Positions 32,724-41,267 are shown, numbered from the stretch's first letter. The stretch is 64,000 nucleotides of DNA from Treponema sp. (GCA_017549025.1 JAFYWB010000037.1:17412-81411), one strand, 5' to 3'. The notes: a model not told the origin generated them from the letters alone. A program made the numbers and translations.

Positions 32724-33209
32724 ATGGATATGATTTCCTCTACCTTCAGACAATTGCAGTCACTTTTTAGTAATCCTGTCTTTCTCGCCTGTATTTTTAG
32801 TTGGTTCTCGGCCCAATTTATTAAGACAGTGATTAAGCTTTTGGGTGGCAATGTGTCTAGTGTAAAGGAATTGTTGGAGCTGCTGTTGTGGCGTACTGGC
32901 GGAATGCCTTCTAGCCACTCATCCTTGGTCTGCACATTAAGTACTACTATTGGATTTCGCTCTGGCATTAATTCAGATATTTTTATTCTCGCCTTGTGCT
33001 TTGCCCTTGTTACTATTCGTGATGCTGTGGGAGTTCGTCGTGCCAGCGGTATTCAGGCACGAGTTTTGAACGAGATTGGACGGAGCTTGGAGGACAAGGA
33101 TATTCTCAAGTTCAAGCCGATTAAAGAGATTCAAGGTCATAAGCCTGCTGAGGTTTTCGTGGGGTGCTTTTGGGGAATAGCCATAGGGATTGCTTTCTCC
33201 GTACTATAA
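32724..33209 (+). CDS. DUF212 / divergent PAP2-family membrane protein
   Basis: The 161-residue protein has the DUF212 (YuiD-type, divergent phosphatidic-acid phosphatase) pattern: four membrane segments, RTGGMPSSHSSLV near residue 58, DAVGVRRASGIQA near 94 and the C-terminal GHKPAEVFVG motif. Members are thought to be acid-phosphatase-related membrane proteins; a substrate is not known. Two ATGs (32724, 32730) are possible; the predicted transcription start favours the second, which would remove two residues. It is six bases upstream of the next gene and appears to head the rnf operon. Confidence 0.85.
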   Translation: MDMISSTFRQLQSLFSNPVFLACIFSWFSAQFIKTVIKLLGGNVSSVKELLELLLWRTGGMPSSHSSLVCTLSTTIGFRSGINSDIFILALCFALVTIRDAVGVRRASGIQARVLNEIGRSLEDKDILKFKPIKEIQGHKPAEVFVGCFWGIAIGIAFSVL

Positions 33210-33215
33210 TCTACC

Positions 33216-34661
33216 ATGAAACCTTCCGTATCTGTTGTTTTCGCCAGTTTTGTAGCCCTAATATCTGCCATTGTTCTGGTTGTGTTCATCCGTCTCCCAG
33301 TATCCTCCTTGTGGAGGGGCTATAATATTTTGTATGTGCCAGTGGAGCTTGAAGAACAGGTGGTGCTGCAGGCCTTGGAAGCTGTTGGCATTGTGGATGT
33401 GGTAAGCCTTTCCAAGCAGCAACAGCCGGTATATTCTACTTTTGCTCCCGTTCAGTCTATTGTAAGTACCCAGCACTCTTATCTGCGGCAGCGGGAAAAT
33501 TATTTTTTTGACCGTTCCCAGCAGATGCAGCTTTTTTATGTTCCCAGTGAATCAATGGAGCAGGCTCAAACAGTAGTGGATTTTCTACAGTCGTTGCCAG
33601 GTGGGATGAATGCAGGTTTGGAAGGAAAGACGACCTATCCTTGGATGGTGCCTCTGGTGGTTTTTCTGGTGTTTTTGATTTTGGTGGTGCTTTCTCGGGC
33701 TAAAGGCTTTATGCTTACGGTTGGATTTTTTCCCTTGTTGTTTTCTATATGCATTCCTTCCTACAGTGGTGCAGGTGGAGCACTACTGCTGCTTTATTGC
33801 TTTTTTTTATGTAGTACCTTTTGGAAGCGGAAGGATATGTTTAAGGCTATTAAAAAGAGTGCCCTTATCCTGCTGTTTGGTTGTGCGAGTGTTCCCGTTG
33901 CCTTTATGGGGTCTTGGAAGGAAGGGCTACTGTTTTTGGTAACCATCGTGGCCTCCCTTTCCCTGTGCTTCGTTTTGATGAATTGGGAGCCGAAAAAGTC
34001 TAAGGGATTTATGCCTGTTCCCATTCGGAGTGCTCGGCTGGTGTCTGTAGTTTCTTCTGTGGCTTCCTTTACCTTGTTTATTCCAGCGGTGGCGGCCACC
34101 ATTCTTTCTATTTCCTTGCTGTTTTTTGGTTATTTTCCCTCAGATACTTCAATAAATGGCTTGTTTCTTCCTGCTCCTGCAAGGTATACTGATACTATGT
34201 CTTTTGATTCTGTATCTTTTCAAGATAATGGACAGCAAGCATACTTGGAGGAGGAGCTTCCTTCTCTTGTCCACTATGTTGACTGGGTGTGGGACACATT
34301 GACGTATTCCTATCGTTCTCTCCACGAGCTTCAGGTCTTTGAACTGGTGTCTGCAGGAGAGACTCTGCTGCTCCCTAGCTATCGGGTGAATCAGGAGGGA
34401 ATCATTCAGGAGGAGTATACACCAGTGTATTCCCTTGACGATGCTTTTATCTCCTCTGTTATGGAAGGAATCCAAGATGGGGCCTTTCAGATAGAGGCTG
34501 TGTTGAAAAAACAAAACTGCTTTACCTCCGTGGTGTATCGGAGGATGGGAGATTTCTTGGCTGGTGGATCCCAGGGACAAGTGTTTATCTTTTTGTCCCT
34601 TTTTACAACCATTGTAATTTCCCTCATAGCAGGCATATTTATATGGAGAATCCAAAAATGA
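33216..34661 (+). CDS. Unknown 481-residue polytopic membrane protein preceding rnfC
   Basis: I do not recognise the family. It has an N-terminal membrane anchor (residues about 5-27), an extracytoplasmic domain of about 115 residues with Gln-rich segments, a block of about seven membrane segments (about 145-310), a second extracytoplasmic domain (about 315-450) and a final membrane segment (about 453-475). A TATAAT (33205-33210) overlapping the previous stop codon lies five bases before its ATG, with no good -35. Its TGA overlaps the rnfC start as ATGA, so it should be co-translated with the Rnf set and may be an accessory or assembly factor. Function unknown. Confidence 0.75.
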   Translation: MKPSVSVVFASFVALISAIVLVVFIRLPVSSLWRGYNILYVPVELEEQVVLQALEAVGIVDVVSLSKQQQPVYSTFAPVQSIVSTQHSYLRQRENYFFDRSQQMQLFYVPSESMEQAQTVVDFLQSLPGGMNAGLEGKTTYPWMVPLVVFLVFLILVVLSRAKGFMLTVGFFPLLFSICIPSYSGAGGALLLLYCFFLCSTFWKRKDMFKAIKKSALILLFGCASVPVAFMGSWKEGLLFLVTIVASLSLCFVLMNWEPKKSKGFMPVPIRSARLVSVVSSVASFTLFIPAVAATILSISLLFFGYFPSDTSINGLFLPAPARYTDTMSFDSVSFQDNGQQAYLEEELPSLVHYVDWVWDTLTYSYRSLHELQVFELVSAGETLLLPSYRVNQEGIIQEEYTPVYSLDDAFISSVMEGIQDGAFQIEAVLKKQNCFTSVVYRRMGDFLAGGSQGQVFIFLSLFTTIVISLIAGIFIWRIQK

Positions 34662-35947
34662 AGATGAAGGTTTCTGATTTATTGCCATACAAACAGGTCC
34701 GGTATCAGGAGTCCACCAATGCCTTTTTGCCCAAGGAAGCGATTATTCCCTTGCTGCAAGAAAAGGATACAACCACTTTTTGTACGGTACAGGAAGGCGA
34801 GGTGGTGGAGGAAGGACAGGTTCTGGCTACTAGCAGGGAATTGCATGGATCTGTCATTCATTCTTCTGTGCCTGGGGTTGTTTCTCAGATACAATACATT
34901 ACCGACCCTGACGGACGACGGGTTCACGCTGTAAAGGTACGGCTGCAGGGAGAATTCTCCCTCTATGGCAAGCCTCGTAAGGCGGTGGATTGGAAAAGCT
35001 TTCCTCCCAGCACCTTACGGAGAATTATTGCTGACAAGGGTGTGGTAAATACCTTTGGTAGGGCCGTTTCTCTGGTACATCAGATGGACAGGCTCATGGA
35101 AAAGAGCAAGCCAAGCCTCGTGGTTCGTTTGTTCGACCTTGATCCTAGCTGCTATGTGGACCAGTTTCTGGCAGAACAGTTTTCTCAAGAGATTATGACG
35201 GGAATAGAAATCCTTGCTGCTGCCTTGGAGACAAAGCGGGTGGTGCTGGTGGTGCCACAAAACTTTGCACCCAAAAAGGAGCTGGTATTGCCAGAGGGTG
35301 AGGTGGAATATAGCAAGGTGGAAACAGACACCTCCTACTATCCTGTTGGTGGAAAAAGAGATATTATTGCACATCTGAAACGGCGACGACGGGAAGGTCG
35401 TGTTTCCTTCAAGGATTTATATGTAGACAGCACCACACTCTACGATGTGTATGAAGCTGTGGTGTACAATCAGCCCGTAATCGACAAGTTTATTCAGATT
35501 GCAGGCCACGCTGTGTATGGAGAAGGTATCCTGAAGGTGCGTCTTGGTACCAGCATTCGTTCCTTGATTGGAGAATTTGGTGGTTTTGAAAAGGATGGTG
35601 GAAAGATTGTGGTAAATGGTATTTTGATGGGCCACAATGTAACAGATCTCGATACTCCTATTACCAAAGAGGTGAAGTCTGTTATTATTATTCCACCAAA
35701 GGATGTTGTAAGTCCTGTCAGCTTGGAGTGTATCCGCTGTGGTATGTGCCGTCACGTTTGTCCTATGGGGATGTCTCCCGATATTTTGTACGGACATTAC
35801 ACCTTCAATCGAGAAATTTCACAGAATCAGCTTAATACCTTGCGAAATTGTTCTGACTGTGTTCTTTGCAATGCTGTTTGCCCCGCCCGATTGCCATTGT
35901 GCCAAAGTATCAAGCTTTTAAGAGGAGCAATCAATGAGAAAAAATAA
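34658..35947 (+). CDS. rnfC: RnfC-like electron transport subunit
   Basis: RnfC is the peripheral subunit of the Rnf ion-translocating ferredoxin:NAD oxidoreductase. The 429-residue protein has the N-terminal RnfC barrel (QEGEVVEEGQVLATS near residue 45, SSVPGVVSQI near 70) and two C-terminal 4Fe-4S motifs, CIRCGMCRHVCP and CSDCVLCNAVCP. The middle region, which in standard RnfC binds FMN and NADH (GMGGAxFP and NGAECEP segments), is very divergent: the corresponding text reads KGVVNTFGRAV and VRLFDLDPSCYVD. The start at 34658 has GGAG eight bases upstream and an ATGA overlap with the previous gene; an alternative ATG lies at 34643. Confidence 0.85.
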   Translation: MKMKVSDLLPYKQVRYQESTNAFLPKEAIIPLLQEKDTTTFCTVQEGEVVEEGQVLATSRELHGSVIHSSVPGVVSQIQYITDPDGRRVHAVKVRLQGEFSLYGKPRKAVDWKSFPPSTLRRIIADKGVVNTFGRAVSLVHQMDRLMEKSKPSLVVRLFDLDPSCYVDQFLAEQFSQEIMTGIEILAAALETKRVVLVVPQNFAPKKELVLPEGEVEYSKVETDTSYYPVGGKRDIIAHLKRRRREGRVSFKDLYVDSTTLYDVYEAVVYNQPVIDKFIQIAGHAVYGEGILKVRLGTSIRSLIGEFGGFEKDGGKIVVNGILMGHNVTDLDTPITKEVKSVIIIPPKDVVSPVSLECIRCGMCRHVCPMGMSPDILYGHYTFNREISQNQLNTLRNCSDCVLCNAVCPARLPLCQSIKLLRGAINEKK

Positions 35948-36992
35948 TGTCTTGACTCTGCGTCCCTTCCATTATGCCGCACCGTCCATTTCCACCATGA
36001 CAATTGGAATGCTTTGTGTGTTGGTTCCCCATCTTGTAATGCTGGCAGTGACCGCAAGCTTTCAGTCCTTGTTTATCATCCTTTCTGCTGTTTTGGCATC
36101 CTTTGCAGCAGAGGCTATTGATGCACTTCTCATTAGAAAGCGTGCAATCACTATTCCTGTTACCTTGTTGCAAGGTATCCTTATTGGAATGTTTCTTCCT
36201 TCCATGTATCCAGTGGTGGCAGTGTTCTTTATCATTTTTGTGACATTGTTCATCGCAAAGTATCCCTTTGGTGGTATTGCTGGTTCTTGGATAAATCCCG
36301 TGGCCATTTCCATTGTTATGGCTTATTTTGTAGGAGCCATCTGGTTTCCTACCTTTATCATTTCACCCTTGTATCTGCAGTCCCAAAATGTTTCCTTGAT
36401 GTTGATTCACGATGGTGTGTTTCCCATCTGTTCCTTAGATTCAGTTATTACAGGCTTTTTGAACAACAAGGTGTTTTCTTCTTTGGGAACCAATATTCCT
36501 GAAGGATATATCTCTTTGCTGTGGGATACCGGTGCTTCAATTCCTGCCTTCCGCTTTAATTTCTTTACCTTGTTGGGTTCCTTGGCGCTGTATTCTATTC
36601 GTTCCCTGCGGATGGAGGCTCCAGTAAGCTTTATCCTGACTTACGGCTTTCTTGTGTGGCTGCTTTGTCCTATTTTTGCTGGTGGTTCCATGGGAAATGG
36701 CGATGTGCTACTGGCGCTATTTACTGGAGGCACCTTGTTCAGCGCTTTCTTTGTGTTGTCTTGGTTTGGAACTGTTCCCATGACCATTGCTGGAAAGATT
36801 TTTTACGGAATACTGACGGGAATCGCTGCATTTTTCATCTCTGGATATGGGCTTTCATCTGTTGGTGCCATGTTCTCAGTCTTTTGTGGAAACATCTTCT
36901 CCCTGTTGATTCAGATGATAGAGCATTGGCAGGGAGAGAAAAAACTTTCTAACCTTATGAATCCTCATCCTCAAACACAGGAGCATAACTAA
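35934..36992 (+). CDS. rnfD: RnfD-like membrane subunit
   Basis: This 352-residue protein has about nine hydrophobic segments and matches RnfD/NqrB topology; FGGIAGSWINPVAIS near residue 112 and the C-terminal PMTIAGKIFYGILTGIAAF resemble the family. Canonical RnfD carries FMN covalently on the Thr of an SGAT motif. The best-placed equivalent here is WDTGASIPA near residue 200, with Ser where Thr is expected, so flavinylation is uncertain. GAGGAG precedes the ATG, which overlaps the end of rnfC by 14 bases. Its TAA shares a base with the rnfG ATG. Confidence 0.8.
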   Translation: MRKNNVLTLRPFHYAAPSISTMTIGMLCVLVPHLVMLAVTASFQSLFIILSAVLASFAAEAIDALLIRKRAITIPVTLLQGILIGMFLPSMYPVVAVFFIIFVTLFIAKYPFGGIAGSWINPVAISIVMAYFVGAIWFPTFIISPLYLQSQNVSLMLIHDGVFPICSLDSVITGFLNNKVFSSLGTNIPEGYISLLWDTGASIPAFRFNFFTLLGSLALYSIRSLRMEAPVSFILTYGFLVWLLCPIFAGGSMGNGDVLLALFTGGTLFSAFFVLSWFGTVPMTIAGKIFYGILTGIAAFFISGYGLSSVGAMFSVFCGNIFSLLIQMIEHWQGEKKLSNLMNPHPQTQEHN

Positions 36993-37465
36993 TGGAACCT
37001 AAGAAACTTGCCCTTCACCTTGCATTTTTTCTGGCAGTTGTGCTGGTACTTTTTGGTATTCTCGTTCTCATGACCTTTGCTTCCCGTGATGCTTGGGACA
37101 AGGGGCTTCAACGGCGTGTTGCTCAGACTATTGAGCGGCTGTATCCAGGAGAATATGTTGCTGGAAATAAGCTAGTGCTTCAAGGGCCTTATGCCACCTC
37201 TGCTGCAGCCTACGAGCTAGTGCCTGTTTCCAGCCAAAAAACTGGGCCAGTCTACGGTGTTATTGTTCGGGTGGCTACCCTGTACGGACCACTGCCTGCT
37301 GTGTATCGTTATTCAGCTACAGCGGGTGCAGAATTCATCGGTTTTGCGGTGTTTGATTCCCACATTGGAAAGGAAGCCGCCATTACAGAAAGCCTGCGTC
37401 ACTCTGTGCAGGTGTCTCGTTGGAAAAAACGTATTCCAATGCTTCTTGGTATGGAGAGTAATTAA
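36992..37465 (+). CDS. rnfG: RnfG-like subunit without FMN attachment motif
   Basis: The 157-residue protein holds the rnfG position in the standard C-D-G-E-A-B order. It has one N-terminal membrane anchor (about residues 7-30) and a periplasmic domain whose GPVYGVIVRVAT ... AEFIGFAVFDSHIGKEAAI segment resembles the start of the FMN-binding domain. Typical RnfG is about 180-220 residues and ends with an SGATxT motif whose Thr carries FMN. That motif is absent: the protein terminates about where it should begin. The frame is intact and tightly coupled to neighbours, so it looks like a shortened protein rather than a fresh pseudogene. Identity rests on position plus weak similarity. Confidence 0.65.
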   Translation: MEPKKLALHLAFFLAVVLVLFGILVLMTFASRDAWDKGLQRRVAQTIERLYPGEYVAGNKLVLQGPYATSAAAYELVPVSSQKTGPVYGVIVRVATLYGPLPAVYRYSATAGAEFIGFAVFDSHIGKEAAITESLRHSVQVSRWKKRIPMLLGMESN

Positions 37466-37467
37466 GT

Positions 37468-38103
37468 ATGAATAGAAATACCGTCTTTATGTACATTGCA
37501 GTGTCCTTGGTTATGCTGGTTCCAGTACCGGGGAGATTGTATTACGGAGTACCTGTAATCATGGTGTTGAACTTGCTGATGGTCTTGACCACCTTGTTCA
37601 GCAAGTTTATGGATTTTTTCAAATTCTACGCACTTAAGCCCATTTGTATTTTGCTGGTGCTGGTGGGAATTACTATTTTTGCCCGTCAGCTTTTAATTCT
37701 GTACTCTCCAATGACAGCCTTAACTATGGGATTTATTATCTATATGCCTGCCGTAGCTGTATTGATGTTGGGACGTTTCTTTGATAACAGAGGAATGCAG
37801 CTGAAGATGGCGCTTGTGGGAAATATGCGAGAGTCAGGCTTTTTCTCAATCTATGCCTTTGTGTTTTTCTTACTGCGGGATATTGTGGGTTATGGAACCA
37901 TTTCCTTTCCCATTCCCTCTGGTATCTTTAAACTTGAGTTGCCAACCCTCTCTTATTTTAGCCCCTTTACCTTCTGGGCTTCTATTCCAGGAGCCTTGGT
38001 ACTGTCTGGTCTTTTGCTAGCAGCACTTTCCTTTATTCGAAAATACAGTGGCATCCTTGAGCGAAGTGCTCAGCTACGTCAGGAGGAAGCAAATGATAAT
38101 TGA
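37468..38103 (+). CDS. rnfE: RnfE-like membrane subunit lacking the cluster cysteines
   Basis: The 211-residue product has six hydrophobic segments in the RnfA/RnfE/NqrD/NqrE pattern, including GNMRESGFFSIYAF near residue 114, and occupies the rnfE position. Standard RnfE has two cysteines, in LGLCP and NCAxLGR contexts, that help hold a 2Fe-2S cluster inside the membrane with RnfA. Here the matching segments appear to be VMLVPVPG and VAVLMLGR, with no cysteine. Two bases separate it from rnfG, and its end overlaps rnfA by 11 bases. Confidence 0.7.
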   Translation: MNRNTVFMYIAVSLVMLVPVPGRLYYGVPVIMVLNLLMVLTTLFSKFMDFFKFYALKPICILLVLVGITIFARQLLILYSPMTALTMGFIIYMPAVAVLMLGRFFDNRGMQLKMALVGNMRESGFFSIYAFVFFLLRDIVGYGTISFPIPSGIFKLELPTLSYFSPFTFWASIPGALVLSGLLLAALSFIRKYSGILERSAQLRQEEANDN

Positions 38104-38641
38104 GTGTCTTTTCTTCATTTTGTGTTCCGTATTCTTGTATGGAATAGGGCTTAATCGAGCCGTTATCATTTCCTCCTCTCCCAAGGGCTTGGCTCTTTCC
38201 TTCATGAAGTCTCTTTTTGCAACTGTTTCTACGGTGGCTCTGTCATACTTGGTGATTCAAAACCTTTTGGTGCCTCTGGCCTTGCAGGAATTGTTTCCCT
38301 TGGTGTGCATTCTGATTTTCTTGATTGTGTCGGTTTTCATTGAAGTGCTGATTCGTCTTACAGTAAATTCCACGGTAACGGAGTTTTCCGTATCCTTCCT
38401 CTGTGTACTTTTAGCCATCAACGAAAGCCTGACCTTGGTGGAAGGGATTTTGTTTGTAATGTGCTGCCTCACCTCATTTTATATTCTTATTCCTGTTTTG
38501 GCTGCATTGCGACGACGGAATGAGCATGCAAGTCCACTGCCAGTTTTCAAGAATTCTCTGATTTTGTTCAGCCTTGCCATTTTGATTTTGTTTGTTTTGG
38601 TTTTTGATGCCTCATGGTTGAACGGAGGAATAGCACGATGA
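38093..38641 (+). CDS. rnfA: RnfA-like membrane subunit, one cluster cysteine replaced
   Basis: The 182-residue protein has six membrane segments as in RnfA/NqrE. The first half-site of the intramembrane 2Fe-2S cluster (NxxLSxxLGICPFLG in the family) appears here as LNRAVIISSSPKG, with Ser for Cys. A cysteine consistent with the second half-site is kept in SFLCVLLAINES near residue 105. The start at 38093 follows AGGAGG at six bases; a longer in-frame start inside rnfE is rejected. It overlaps rnfB as ATGA. Confidence 0.72.
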   Translation: MIIECLFFILCSVFLYGIGLNRAVIISSSPKGLALSFMKSLFATVSTVALSYLVIQNLLVPLALQELFPLVCILIFLIVSVFIEVLIRLTVNSTVTEFSVSFLCVLLAINESLTLVEGILFVMCCLTSFYILIPVLAALRRRNEHASPLPVFKNSLILFSLAILILFVLVFDASWLNGGIAR

Positions 38642-39240
38642 TTGTTACCATATTGCTTCTTTTGCTCTTTTTGATTGTTGCCAGCTTGATTACCATCTTT
38701 ATTTTCTCTGTTTTGATTCCTTCCATTAGCCAAGACAAGGATCGAGTGCAGAAATTTATCTTTGCTCCAGACGAGCTCAAGATTTCTAGCCCTCCAAAAA
38801 AGTCGTTGGAGGATAGCGGAATGCGAGCAGTGGTGCTTTGTAGCCATAACAAGGAATTCCAGCAGCGACGGATTGATTACCAGGGCCCTAAGGATTGTGT
38901 TTTGTTCACCAAGATGTACGAAACAGAATACGACTGTTTTCAGCAATGTCTTGGCTTTGGAACCTGTGTGGGCCAATGTCCCCAGCGTGCAATTCAGATT
39001 GTCAATAACACGGCGGTGGTTTTAGCTGGATGTATTGGTTGTGGTCGCTGTGTAGCAGCCTGTCCCAAACACATTATCAAGCTATTTCCTAAAGATACAG
39101 CTGATTCTCAAATTCCTTGTGGAAATGTGGAGGGCGGAACAACCTGTACGGCCTGTCAGAGAAAGGAAAAGACAGAAATTCCACCTCGGCACATTTTCAA
39201 AGTGTGGAAGCTCTGTTATAATATTTTTTATAGGAAATAA
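38638..39240 (+). CDS. rnfB: RnfB-like iron-sulfur subunit, N-terminal cluster domain missing
   Basis: The 200-residue protein has an N-terminal membrane anchor (about residues 2-27) and a C-terminal ferredoxin-like domain with CLGFGTCVGQCP and CIGCGRCVAACP, enough for two 4Fe-4S clusters. The spacer segment RIDYQGPKDC also matches RnfB. Standard RnfB has an additional CGxCGxxGC cluster domain after the anchor, which is not present here. A Cys-rich tail (IPCGNVEGGTTCTACQ) follows. The start at 38638 follows GGAGG at nine bases and overlaps rnfA. It is the last rnf gene; the GH57-like gene starts twelve bases later. Confidence 0.82.
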   Translation: MIVTILLLLLFLIVASLITIFIFSVLIPSISQDKDRVQKFIFAPDELKISSPPKKSLEDSGMRAVVLCSHNKEFQQRRIDYQGPKDCVLFTKMYETEYDCFQQCLGFGTCVGQCPQRAIQIVNNTAVVLAGCIGCGRCVAACPKHIIKLFPKDTADSQIPCGNVEGGTTCTACQRKEKTEIPPRHIFKVWKLCYNIFYRK

Positions 39241-39252
39241 CAGGAACGGCTG

Positions 39253-41166
39253 ATGGGGACAATACATCTTTGTCTTGAAGTAAACTGCAATTATATGGAG
39301 CTCTATTCTCGACTGAATCCAGACCTTGCTTATCAGCAGGCCTTGGGTGAGCTATTTGCATCCCAGTATAACGAGTACTACAAGCTTCTGCAGTTTCTTT
39401 ATGCCCATCCCTCCTGCCAGCTTTCCATTTCCATCTCGGGTCGCCATCTTGATTGGTTTGCCCGCAATCACCGAGAATTTTTACTGGTGCTTTCAGAGCT
39501 TATTAGCCGTAAGCAGGTGGAAATCCTTGGTGGAGCCTATTACAATCCCCTGTTACCAACGATTTTGCCCGTGGATCGGGTGGCGCAGATTGAGCTGTAT
39601 ACCACCGCCTTGAGACGTCACACTGGAAAGCGTCCTCGTGGTATGGTGATTCCCAACAATGCTTGGGATCCAAGCTTGGTTTCTTGCCTTAAAACCTGTT
39701 CTATGGATTTTGTCATGATGGATAGTCGTCTCATTCCTCAAGGCCGAAAATCATTTTTGCCGTATATTGTTCAGGAGCAGGGAAAGATTATCTATGTGCT
39801 GGGGCAAAATCAACAGCAAAGTCCCTTCCAATGCTCTGGAGTAGTAGAACAGGAAACAAGCCTGTTAATTTCTCCTAAGGAATATCTTGCTGGCTTGGAA
39901 AAGGAAGTGTTTTCTGCCTGTCCTGAGGCAGAAAATCCCTTGGTGTGTGTAAGCTTAAATCTTGAGCAGATGAATCAGCTATTGGAAACTCAGTGGCTGC
40001 AGCAGCTAGACAGCATTATCAATGAGGAGCAGCTTCGTCCAGTTTTCCAGTGGAACCTGCCTTCCCGCTACATCAAAATGACCCAGCACTATCAGCGAAC
40101 CTATATTCCAGCAGGTGTGCTTTTAACCGATCATGATTCATCTTCCCAAGAGCTTCAAGATGGCCGGGAGTCCGTCTTAACTCCCTACGACTATCTGCTG
40201 CAAAATACTGGAACCTATCTTTTGTATTCCAAGATGATGCATTTGAGTATTTTGGTAAGTCAAAGTCGTGGAGACAAAAGCCGCAGGAAAAATGTCCGTG
40301 ACCTGCTGATGGAATCCCAAGCTGGTGAGTCTTATTCGGTGCAAGCTACCAAAGCTTGTTCCAACTCTCAAAAACATGCTTACCGTAGTCTCCTACATGC
40401 AGAGCGTATTGCCCGTGAATATACAGGATTTTACGATTCAGTGACCTCCTACGACTATGATGCAGATGGAATCCGTGAGTATATCTGCCAATTCCAGCCC
40501 TACAATGCCTATATTCAGCGACGTGGTGGCTCCATCTTTGAATTTGACGTTTTCCAAACCTACAGAAATTATGCAGGAAGAGGGGAAACTGGCTTTGGTC
40601 TTTTCTTGGATTATTTTCTGGAGGAGTTTTCCTCTGACCGCAATGACCTGTTCTCCCGCCAGCTGTACAAGGAACGCAGCTTTGACGGAAAGCGAAAGAA
40701 TATCGAGCTGACTGCTCGTGGTCTTGTGGGGCAGAATGGTCAGCAGGTGAGCTTAAAAAAGAATTACGTGGTTTCTCCTGATGGTATTCTCGTTCAGTAC
40801 ATCATCAAAAACGAGGGCTTGGAGCCACTGCGTCAGGTTTTTGCTGTGGATTCTCACATTCAGCTGGATGCTGCCGGTGGAGATAAGCTGGATACAGAAC
40901 TTATCTGTGGACAGGGAGAAGAACTGCAGGTGTTCCATAGCCAGCTTCCAGAAGGCAAGGGGCGGGAAGTGTCTCAGGTTCGTTTTTCTGACCAAGAGGT
41001 TTCCTTTGTCTTTGTGCTGAACGAGCAGGCTGACCTTCAGATGGAGGCACAAAACGGCAATCTTCTGGTGTCCTTGTGCTGGCAGCTGGAGATTCCTCCG
41101 CAGCGTGAAGTTGAAAAGAACATCAGCTTTGTGGTACTGCCCCGAAGGAACACAAAACGCCTTTAG
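39253..41166 (+). CDS. GH57-like protein with catalytic residues replaced
   Basis: The 637-residue protein aligns by pattern with GH57 4-alpha-glucanotransferase-type proteins, including the C-terminal beta domains (DUF1925/DUF1926-like: DYDADGIREYIC and GGSIFEFD near residues 400-430). In active members the N-terminus has an HxH motif, a Glu in GGGFYEP, the nucleophile Glu in ERVWxP and an acid Asp. The corresponding text here is EVNCNY, GGAYYNP and NNAWDP, with no equivalent of the Asp motif. All catalytic positions I can locate are changed, so it is probably a non-catalytic carbohydrate-binding or regulatory protein. It lies twelve bases after rnfB, apparently in the same operon. The ribosome-binding site is weak. 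Confidence 0.78.
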   Translation: MGTIHLCLEVNCNYMELYSRLNPDLAYQQALGELFASQYNEYYKLLQFLYAHPSCQLSISISGRHLDWFARNHREFLLVLSELISRKQVEILGGAYYNPLLPTILPVDRVAQIELYTTALRRHTGKRPRGMVIPNNAWDPSLVSCLKTCSMDFVMMDSRLIPQGRKSFLPYIVQEQGKIIYVLGQNQQQSPFQCSGVVEQETSLLISPKEYLAGLEKEVFSACPEAENPLVCVSLNLEQMNQLLETQWLQQLDSIINEEQLRPVFQWNLPSRYIKMTQHYQRTYIPAGVLLTDHDSSSQELQDGRESVLTPYDYLLQNTGTYLLYSKMMHLSILVSQSRGDKSRRKNVRDLLMESQAGESYSVQATKACSNSQKHAYRSLLHAERIAREYTGFYDSVTSYDYDADGIREYICQFQPYNAYIQRRGGSIFEFDVFQTYRNYAGRGETGFGLFLDYFLEEFSSDRNDLFSRQLYKERSFDGKRKNIELTARGLVGQNGQQVSLKKNYVVSPDGILVQYIIKNEGLEPLRQVFAVDSHIQLDAAGGDKLDTELICGQGEELQVFHSQLPEGKGREVSQVRFSDQEVSFVFVLNEQADLQMEAQNGNLLVSLCWQLEIPPQREVEKNISFVVLPRRNTKRL

Positions 41167-41195
41167 TTGACTAAACTGCCATAACCCTATAAAAT
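41167..41195 (+). promoter_or_regulatory. Sigma70-type promoter of metG
   Basis: TTGACT (41167-41172), a 17-base spacer and TAAAAT (41190-41195) directly follow the preceding stop codon. The predicted leader is about 65 bases and contains the perfect 7-base hairpin CTAAAAT/ATTTTAG (41210-41229). It lacks a Shine-Dalgarno sequence near the metG ATG. Confidence 0.65.
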
Positions 41196-41267
41196 TGTAA
41201 CGGTTTTCTCTAAAATGGCTTCATTTTAGGGGATTTCACATATTTTTTTATATTTTATGGTGTTTCA

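Noticed and set aside
41196..41267. T-box riboswitch upstream of metG
   Set aside because: The leader is too short, and neither the T-box sequence nor a terminator/antiterminator pair is present.
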